The translations under genes and the position numbers were made by a program. DNA of 64,000 nt, from positions 32,750,698 through 32,814,697 of the forward strand of contig OW121855.1 of assembly GCA_933228895.1 (NCBI GenBank), written 5' to 3'. This document shows positions 57,880 through 64,000 of the stretch, piece after piece. Within the stretch, counting starts at the first letter, position 1. Each line of letters begins with the position of its first letter. Source of the stretch: Platycnemis pennipes (Eukaryota; Arthropoda; Insecta; Odonata; Platycnemididae). A model generated the notes under the pieces. It saw only the letters and a program-made list of their open reading frames with translations, ran no database searches and had not been told where the DNA came from.

Positions 57880-58610
57880 TGCTGGTATGAAAATTATAGA
57901 AATAATTTTAATTTAGAAATAAAAAACCTCCTGATCATAGCCCTCTACAACTTCACCATATAACTTCCAGGTGCAGACGCTCAGTAATGAGCAAATGGTG
58001 TTGAGGAAAAAAAAATACTGCAATACCACCAAAAATTTCCCTCATAAGTAACTTTCTAACATACGAAGCCCGAAGTTATCAACTTCACCAAATGATGTTT
58101 TAAAAAAATAAAACATGTTGGTCTACAGAAATTTCATACGTTGCATTTAAGAATGATGGGAAAAATCCAGAAACCTGGTTCATAAGAAAAAATATAACAT
58201 CTTGAAAGTACGTGCTCGTATCTGAGGTGCCATTAGTTGCCATAGTTCTAATTGGTAAAGAAGGATATGATGTTATTAGGATAGTGACATGAGGAAACAA
58301 TAAAGTTATAGAATGTATCGTTCTAATATGGAAAAGAAGTGAAAGAGAGCTGGCATAAAATATTTCCAATAAATCAGCGGATACTAATTGAATCGAAGTT
58401 GGAAAATTTTATTGATAGCTCAATAAAGCTTTGACTTCAACAGACTTATTTGTAAGAAGCTACATTTTTTTATGTTTATCAGCAAAATTTACTGTAAAAT
58501 GCATGCTTCACGAAAATGAACGTGTTTTTGCATTTGTTATAGATCCTGTCTACAAAACTAGTCTACCAATACATCTCGATAAAAAGTCATGCTAATGCAA
58601 AACCATTGAA
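57880..58610. other. AT-rich stretch, no gene seen
   Basis: No motif-bearing frame. Confidence 0.45.
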
Positions 58611-58614
58611 AATT

Positions 58615-58830
58615 TGTGTGCGATGGTGTTTTCAAAGGGAAGGGATTGAGGGAAGAATGTTGGGTAAACGGGGAAGAGGAAGGAGAGGAACGGGTAGCTT
58701 GGATAGACTGATGGGAGGTAGCTGGTATGTGGGGCTGAAGAGGGACATCGTGTGGAATGTGGGGTGTGGGATTACTAAATATCCTCTTAGACCTACCTTG
58801 ACGGTAGAAAAGTACTACTACTTTTATTAA
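58615..58830 (+). mobile_element. LINE 3'-end fragment, second subfamily
   Basis: Reads GIEGRMLGKRGRGRRGTG, SLDRLMGGSWYVGLKRD and ends just before TACTACTACTTTTATTAA, a simple-repeat type 3' tail. It aligns with the minus-strand fragment at 10.4 kb. No TGATGA tail, so a different subfamily from the 0.7 kb copy. Confidence 0.62.
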
Positions 58831-58924
58831 TAAAAAATTCTTTCTTTTCACCAAATCCAACTTTGGTGAACTGCCGGGATTTTTTGAGTACCTACTTACA
58901 TTATGAAACGTCTCTCAGCGAATA

Positions 58925-59010
58925 AGTCTTAGAGCAAGCCTCGCCTGTCAATCCCAGGGTTGCGGGTTCGAATCCCGCCTGGGGAGGGTCGGGGTTTCAG
59001 ATCAGTGATA
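58925..59010 (+). mobile_element. tRNA-derived SINE-like head, family B
   Basis: GCCTGTCAATCCCAGGGTTG, CGGGTTCGAATCCCGCCTGG and GGAGGGTCGGGG match the head of the minus-strand element at 39.5 kb base for base over most of its length. The body diverges after that. Confidence 0.55.
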
Positions 59011-60715
59011 AAAAAGTAAATAAATAAATTCCCTGAAGAGTAACAGTATGTCCAATGTCATAGTTAAAAAATGAAGCAAAGGAGGATAAGAGGGGGAGAA
59101 AATGAGTAACAGAAATGGAAAATAAGAACATGCAAGAATAAATTACAAGATTCAAACTGTCTTGCGGTGTTTCTTGAAAGCTGAAAGTGAAAACGAATAT
59201 GCAAGTTAGTTTTTAGGAAAATAATAATTAAAAGTTTTAGAAAAACAAATAAGGATTGGCTAAGATATTCACACAGGAAGGAATTAATCGCGTATCAACA
59301 AATTTGATTCAACTGAAGAAAGAAAAACAAGCAAAATATTATGTGAAAAGTAATGATCACTCCGCGGTTGGCACGTGTCATGTTATTGTTTTCAAGCCTT
59401 GAATAGATGCTCTCAATATCATAAGAGAAAGGAAAGAAACAGAAGGTGATGCAAGGAGTTTCGAAGTGACTAGAGTTGAGGAAGAGTGTGCAAGTAGTTA
59501 ATCACTAGTTTACCGGCTCAAAATTGGTTGACTACCACCTACCATTCTCTTCATTTTGATGCTGATTCTCCCATACAAACCTTTGTATTTCTCTCCAACA
59601 TGATGAACCTACCGAAAGCTGAGGTTTCTTTATGTCCTTAGGAGAAAAAATTCCTTCTACTCTCTTCTCATTCATGTCCCTAACAACCCCATTATGTCTC
59701 AAGATGCATCCAATCTACTCGAGTCTTCTTTTCCTTACGGTACTTGATACAAATTTTCTCTCTTATCGCTTTTCCTTATACTTTTTTGCGTATCTTATTA
59801 TCCTCTCCAACCACCCCTCGGGGTTCCATAATGCCCATATCCTCATTTCACTCTCTTCTCTTTCCACGCTTCCCTCAAACCATTTTTTTCTTCCATTTCC
59901 TCATTCTGATATTCCCTTCGTAATTTTCCTTCTGCGGAGCTTTTCATTCCCATGCAAAGTCCTTTCTTTCCATTCTCTTATTCCCTGGTGTCTCTCGCAA
60001 AATCTCTTTCCCAAAATTTCATTCCTGGAAAATGATTTTTCTTCTCATAATGCTCACACAAGTGTTCACCAATTTCATCTCATGATTACCTACCCGTTTT
60101 CTTTGTTCTTCTACCATGTTTGTCTCGTCATTTTATTAGCTACCATTACTTTAATTGCTTTTCGTGATGCAGCTTGACTTTAATACGAGTTTGATATTCA
60201 TTTGGGAACAGATGTCGTCAATATAAATTCTACGAGTTGTGTCATAAATAACTATTTACAAACATTTTCATAAATCGGTAGAATGATGTTTCGCATGCTG
60301 TTAAGTTCACCAAAAGAAAATAATGTTTTGGCATAAAGTAGTCTCTTTCTCCCTCCCTCCCTCTAGTATTTAGAGCAATCAAACGGCTTCACCTCATCTC
60401 TAGTCATGAATATGTGCACACAAAGCGCCGGAAAGGCCGCTGAGGTGGAGGACACATGCATAATTTAGCGCATTTTCTACTTTTATTCGCATTTCAGGGA
60501 AAAATGATCCACGAACACGCTTCGCTTTTCCGGTCGCTCTCAAATTCGGGGACTCCTAAAAATACACAAAAGAACATCGATCCTCCTAGGAAGTAATTGT
60601 TGAACGCTGGCTGAAGCTGGCGCTTTCATTGCCCTCAAGTTCACGCCACTGACTTTCATCTTCTCCTCCTCTCTCGACTACTTCGTGCTGACTTTGGTTC
60701 ACTTTTAAGGTCACA
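59011..60715. other. Intergenic with a C/T-rich tract
   Basis: A 181-codon plus frame at 59632-60177 lies in pyrimidine-rich sequence and is full of F, S, L and P, as expected from C/T composition. It looks membrane-like by hydropathy, but I see no family. The rest is AT-rich. Confidence 0.4.
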
Positions 60716-60719
60716 GCGC

Positions 60720-60955
60720 GGGGGATTGGGTGTAGGATAGAGTGACGGCCTCCTCTCTAAGAGCCCGGGTTTGAATTCCGACTATGGTAGAGAGTTTGCA
60801 GTAGTATAACGTCCATACAAGAGTGCTGTGTGCAGAGGGCCCAAAATTCAGCAATGTGTATGCCAGATGGGACATTAAACCCTGATTTCTTGGTACTTTT
60901 CGTAAATAGCATGGTTATACCGACGCCAGGTTTCTCTCCTGTATTAATTCGTTCA
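60720..60955 (+). mobile_element. tRNA-derived SINE-like element, family A
   Basis: Box-B-like CCGGGTTTGAATTCCGACTA is followed by GTAGAGAGTTTGCAG, AGATGGGACATTAAACCCTG, TGGTTATACCGACGCCAGGT and TTTCTCTC, the same order as at 17.6 and 24.1 kb. Confidence 0.6.
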
Positions 60956-61530
60956 CGAAAAATTCCTGCCTATAACTAATTACCACCGGTTCCACCTATC
61001 ATAAAGAATCAAGTAACTTTAGCTGAACATTACCTCTTTTGAATGTCTCATAGAAACATACAACTCGACCAAATTGTAAATACCTTCATAAAAATACTTA
61101 CCTATTTCAAAGTTGAAAAATATCGACAATTTTATTTTCTTTCTAACTTTATCCCTTTTTGTCAAGAGAATTTCTAAGAGTTTTATTATGATATAAATAT
61201 GGCACACGCATTTTCAAATAATTATAACTTGAAACACCAAGTGCCTTAGTCTTAGCCCAACTCAATTTAAAAATTAAATTACCTTACTTTTCGGTCACCT
61301 GCTCCACTAAAAACGATAAAGTTACACTGAAGGACGAGGGTATAGTATGAAACGATTGACCTAAATTGACCGTATCTCCAGCATATTACTGACAAGATCA
61401 AATATTTATTATTAAGGTAGGTGGAGGTTGACCACAGGTAAATTACACCTCATTCTGGAGGAATGAATGCGTGCCGCTGCTGAAAGACAAGAATAAATAA
61501 ACCACCGTTCTTGGGAGAGAATATAAAAAA
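60956..61530. other. AT-rich stretch, no gene seen
   Basis: No motif-bearing frame. Confidence 0.45.
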
Positions 61531-62050
61531 AAATTGGATCAAAAAAAGGAGGCGGTAAGCGAAGAGGTAAAGCTAGAGGATGACAGAGGCGGGGATGGGC
61601 TGGCGAGATGAACGGGAGGGTGAAGATGCGAAAGGAAGGCTTTGGTGGGCGAGGGTGGTGGGAGGGTGAGGGGTTTTATATGGAGAATAGAGCGGGAGGG
61701 ACGGAGGGCGGGAGAATTCGAAGGATTTCCAAAGGGGTGACGGTGTGGAGGAGGGAACAGGATGAAAAGGTAGGGCCGCCAGCCGTACGAGCGGAGGGAA
61801 ATGAAGGAGAGGTGTGGGGGTTCCCTATGGTCTGAGGAAACCTTGGGGAGAGGCGTTGGAGGGGGATGTAGGAGCGAGGGATACGCTTCCCGCCCTCCCC
61901 CAACCGCTCCCCCGCCGGGAACGGTCCATTCCGACAAAGGGAGTGTGGGAGGGTAGTCTGAGAGTGAGGCCATCTGTGTATCTCCTTCCCTCCCGGCGTG
62001 TGACTGCGAAGTGAGAGATTACGTTGCTTCGAGATCCTTTCTGGGCGAAC
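61531..62050. other. GC-rich island with purine-rich plus strand
   Basis: GGGAGG-type purine runs on the plus strand keep a 144-codon proline/serine-rich minus frame (61539-61973) and several plus frames open. It is composition-driven, and no domain is recognised. Confidence 0.4.
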
Positions 62051-62630
62051 TGAAAGTAGGGCAAGGAGATGGGGAGATTGTAATTATTATTTTTACTCAG
62101 CATCCGATCGATTTAAAAAGTTTCGATGGGCGTGAAGTACGTCAACGTTCTTCGCTACGGACTCAAGCACTTTTTCTTTGCGCGATTTCCTCATAAGATA
62201 AGGTCCCACAACATTTAAAGTGTTGCTAAATAATGCAGTGACTTCAAAATCTCAGCTATTAAACATGAGAGAACCTTTCCATGAAAACATTATTCATTGA
62301 TATGCAGCACACAAGACGCTACTTATTCATATCCAAAAACTGGGAATCTTTCAAAAAAGACGATGGTGAATATCATTACCATTATGATGTAAAGATTTAA
62401 ACCCCATCAACACCTCTTGGCTGTTACGCCCAATAGGTATGCACTCTCACTTTTCACCGTAACTTTTTTTACTGCTTTGCGAGGACGAACTCATTCTCTT
62501 CCCTCCTTCTATTCATGCAATGCCTGCGCAGTAATAGTCCTGGGTTTTAGGCGATCCGACAAATCCTGGGTTATATCGTACCGTATATCTAAGAACAGTC
62601 CTAGGACAATCACAACACATACATAAACTG
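62051..62630. other. Intergenic, nothing recognised
   Basis: Mixed composition with short frames of 61-69 codons lacking motifs. Confidence 0.4.
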
Positions 62631-62631
62631 G

Positions 62632-62700
62632 GCAGGGCTCAAACGCTTGACATTTTGGTTACCAGTCCAACGCTTTGCCTACCTGGCTACCATGATGGCT
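62632..62700 (-). mobile_element. tRNA-derived SINE-like head
   Basis: The minus strand has a perfect box A (TAGCCAGGTAGG), then CAAAGCGTTGGACTGGTAAC and a box B-like CGTTTGAGCCCTGCC. Spacing is tRNA-like but no acceptor stem is seen. Confidence 0.55.
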
Positions 62701-62809
62701 GCATAAATCTTATATGCATCTTAATTATCTCTATTGGTGATACCTATTTTTTATCTCCATGATTAAGAGTGCATATTATCCTACTTTTCTTGTATAATCC
62801 TCATCAATA
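62689..62809 (+). repeat. Direct repeat, copy 1
   Basis: TACCATGATGGCTGCATAAA, then TTAATTATCTCTATTGGTGA, TACCTATTTTTTATCTCCATG and CATATTATCCTACTTTTCTTG. The second copy is at 63092-63208. Copy 1 starts inside the SINE-like head. Confidence 0.8.
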
Positions 62810-62936
62810 TCATCACAAGAAATAAAGTAGGTACAGCAATTGGTGGTCAAAAATTACGAGATTTTTCAGAACCAAAGGAGCCACATCCAATTCAAAAGCT
62901 GGGGGCAACAAGCTGGATCAGATGGAGAAATCTTCC

Positions 62937-63083
62937 TACCTGAGTAGTGCCTTGGATAAAAATTGGTACAACAGAAGTAAAGTTCGAAGGAGAATCTCTT
63001 TAGTGAAAGAGACGTTTAGTCGTGGTAGAAACATAATGACAGGGTCATCGAGCAGAGGGGCAAAGAAAAAACTAATATCATAG
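62937..63083 (+). mobile_element. LINE reverse-transcriptase fragment (palm-thumb junction)
   Basis: An open frame reads YLSSALDKNWYNRSKVRRRI, SLVKETFSRGRNIMTGSSSR, GAKKKLIS and a stop. It matches the YLGSxLxxDGxxxxExRRRIxxAKxxFxxRxxLM block and aligns with the start of the 26.8 kb fragment. Upstream and downstream parts are missing. Confidence 0.7.
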
Positions 63084-63091
63084 AGTTAAGT

Positions 63092-63208
63092 ATACCACGA
63101 AGGCTGCATCCATCTTAAATGTACCTTAATTATCTCTATTGATGATACCTATATTTTTATCTCTATGATGACGTGTACATATTATCCTACTTTTCTTGTA
63201 TTATCCTC
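63092..63208 (+). repeat. Direct repeat, copy 2
   Basis: TACCACGAAGGCTGCATCC, TTAATTATCTCTATTGATGA, TACCTATATTTTTATCTC and CATATTATCCTACTTTTCTTG parallel copy 1 about 400 bases upstream. The LINE fragment lies between the copies. Confidence 0.8.
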
Positions 63209-63214
63209 CGGTAT

Positions 63215-63730
63215 TTCTCCATTTGAAACCAGACTCACTCATAGGGCAAAACTATTACTTGCCTGTATTACTGGAAAGTTTCCATAGATGGAGAGGATAT
63301 AATTGTTCGTGTCACAAACGATAAACGTCGTTTCCGTTCCTCTAATCGTCTTAAGTGGCACAATCGAGGAGTGCCGTGTTGCTTCTTGCAGCGGTGGATT
63401 ATGTTTTCAATGAAACAACAAGGAACGCAATAAGAAATCCCTCCTGTGACAATATATGTTTGCTTAAACAGTGAGAAAAATGTTAACTTATCCATGCGAC
63501 GGTTGATGCTAGGTAAAGGCATATCGCACCATTATAATGAAATAACAATACTACACCAATAGCATACGCTACGTACCACTTAATTCGATTAGAAAAATGA
63601 AAGCAATGGAAGCGATATATGTATATCGTTTATGACGTAACGCGAAACATTTTTACGACGCCATGGAAACCTTCCAGTACATCCAAAACGTAAAAAAGTG
63701 TGTGTGAGCCCTCTATTATTACATGGAGCG
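63215..63730. other. Intergenic, nothing recognised
   Basis: No motif-bearing frame. Confidence 0.4.
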
Positions 63731-63734
63731 TACG

Positions 63735-64000
63735 GATCACCATCGTCATCGGTCACCAATCTTAGGATTGGATTGACGCAGCCCTCCACTTGTTTCTTCT
63801 ATTGGCCAACCTCTCATCTCTTTTACATCCTTCTCAACTTGCTCAATATAAATCCTACGAGACCTGACTTTTCCATTCTTTCCGTTCACTTTTCCCACGA
63901 CGATTGTCTCCATTAGGCCATCGTGTCTTACGATATGGCCGATTAAGCTGTCCCGTCTTCTTTTTAGGGTTTTCAGTAGACCTCTCTTTTCTCCCCCTCT
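63735..64000 (-). mobile_element. LINE 3' end, runs off the window edge
   Basis: On the minus strand, from the window edge to a stop at 63746, the frame reads GEKRGLLKTLKRRRDSLIGH, IVRHDGLMETIVVGKVNG, KNGKVRSRRIYIEQVEKDVK. It matches the 0.7 kb copy block by block and lacks that copy's long frameshift. Near the end the frame slips: the neighbouring frame reads RLANRRNKWRAASIQS, the conserved terminus. The 3' tail is GATGACGATGG. Confidence 0.8.

Noticed and set aside
59632..60177. 181-codon frame that looks like a membrane protein
   Set aside because: The hydrophobic look follows from C/T-rich DNA (F, S, L and P codons). No family motif or codon evidence.

Overview
This window looks like non-coding, transposon-filled nuclear DNA from an animal, most likely an arthropod. 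The evidence is the AT-rich background, the lack of dense ORFs or bacterial-type signals, and the mix of elements: Penelope-like retroelements (PLEs), LINE fragments with TGATGA tails, a mariner-type DNA transposon remnant and several tRNA-derived SINE-like repeats. I cannot name the species. I found no convincing host protein-coding gene, tRNA gene, rRNA gene or CRISPR array. Almost every long reading frame lies in a GC-rich patch and looks like chance, or is antisense to a retroelement.

Layout. 0-8.3 kb: a 5'-truncated LINE (about 0.7-1.2 kb), several copies of a dispersed 'ACCCTGCAAGCCACC' repeat, and GC-rich patches. 8.3-14 kb: a mariner deletion derivative with long terminal inverted repeats (8333-8901), a palindromic PLE (9520-10027), a LINE fragment, a 152-bp tandem duplication (about 12.0-12.3 kb) and a 118-bp hammerhead-like insertion (13863-13980). 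14-31 kb: SINE-like repeats at 17.6, 22.2 and 24.1 kb, a 205-bp palindromic PLE derivative (23252-23456), and degenerate LINE pieces at 21.5, 26.8, 28.1 and 30.6 kb. 31-43.7 kb: mostly featureless AT-rich sequence, with GC-rich patches at 35-36.3 and 41.5-42 kb and two head-to-head tRNA-like repeats near 39.6 kb. 43.7-51 kb: a PLE-rich stretch holding a palindromic dimer (43765-43900), the best-preserved element in the window (45621-47208) and more decayed palindromes near 49.6 and 50.5 kb. 51-64 kb: LINE fragments, C/T-rich tracts, SINE-like repeats, and a LINE 3' end on the minus strand that runs off the window edge.

The most interesting system is the PLE group. Four insertions (about 9.5, 13.9, 23.3 and 45.6 kb) are each bounded by a perfect 12-13 nt direct repeat. 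Three of them are inverted (palindromic) structures in which only one end carries a short extra tail. At three of the loci the arm or body carries a hammerhead-ribozyme-like core (CUGANGA - stem II - GAAA - short self-complementary stem III). In the 45.6 kb copy the two 415-bp arms look identical, so each strand has its own copy of the ribozyme, and the minus strand still encodes the C-terminal part of a PLE reverse transcriptase plus a GIY-YIG endonuclease. All comparisons were made by eye, without alignment or database searches.
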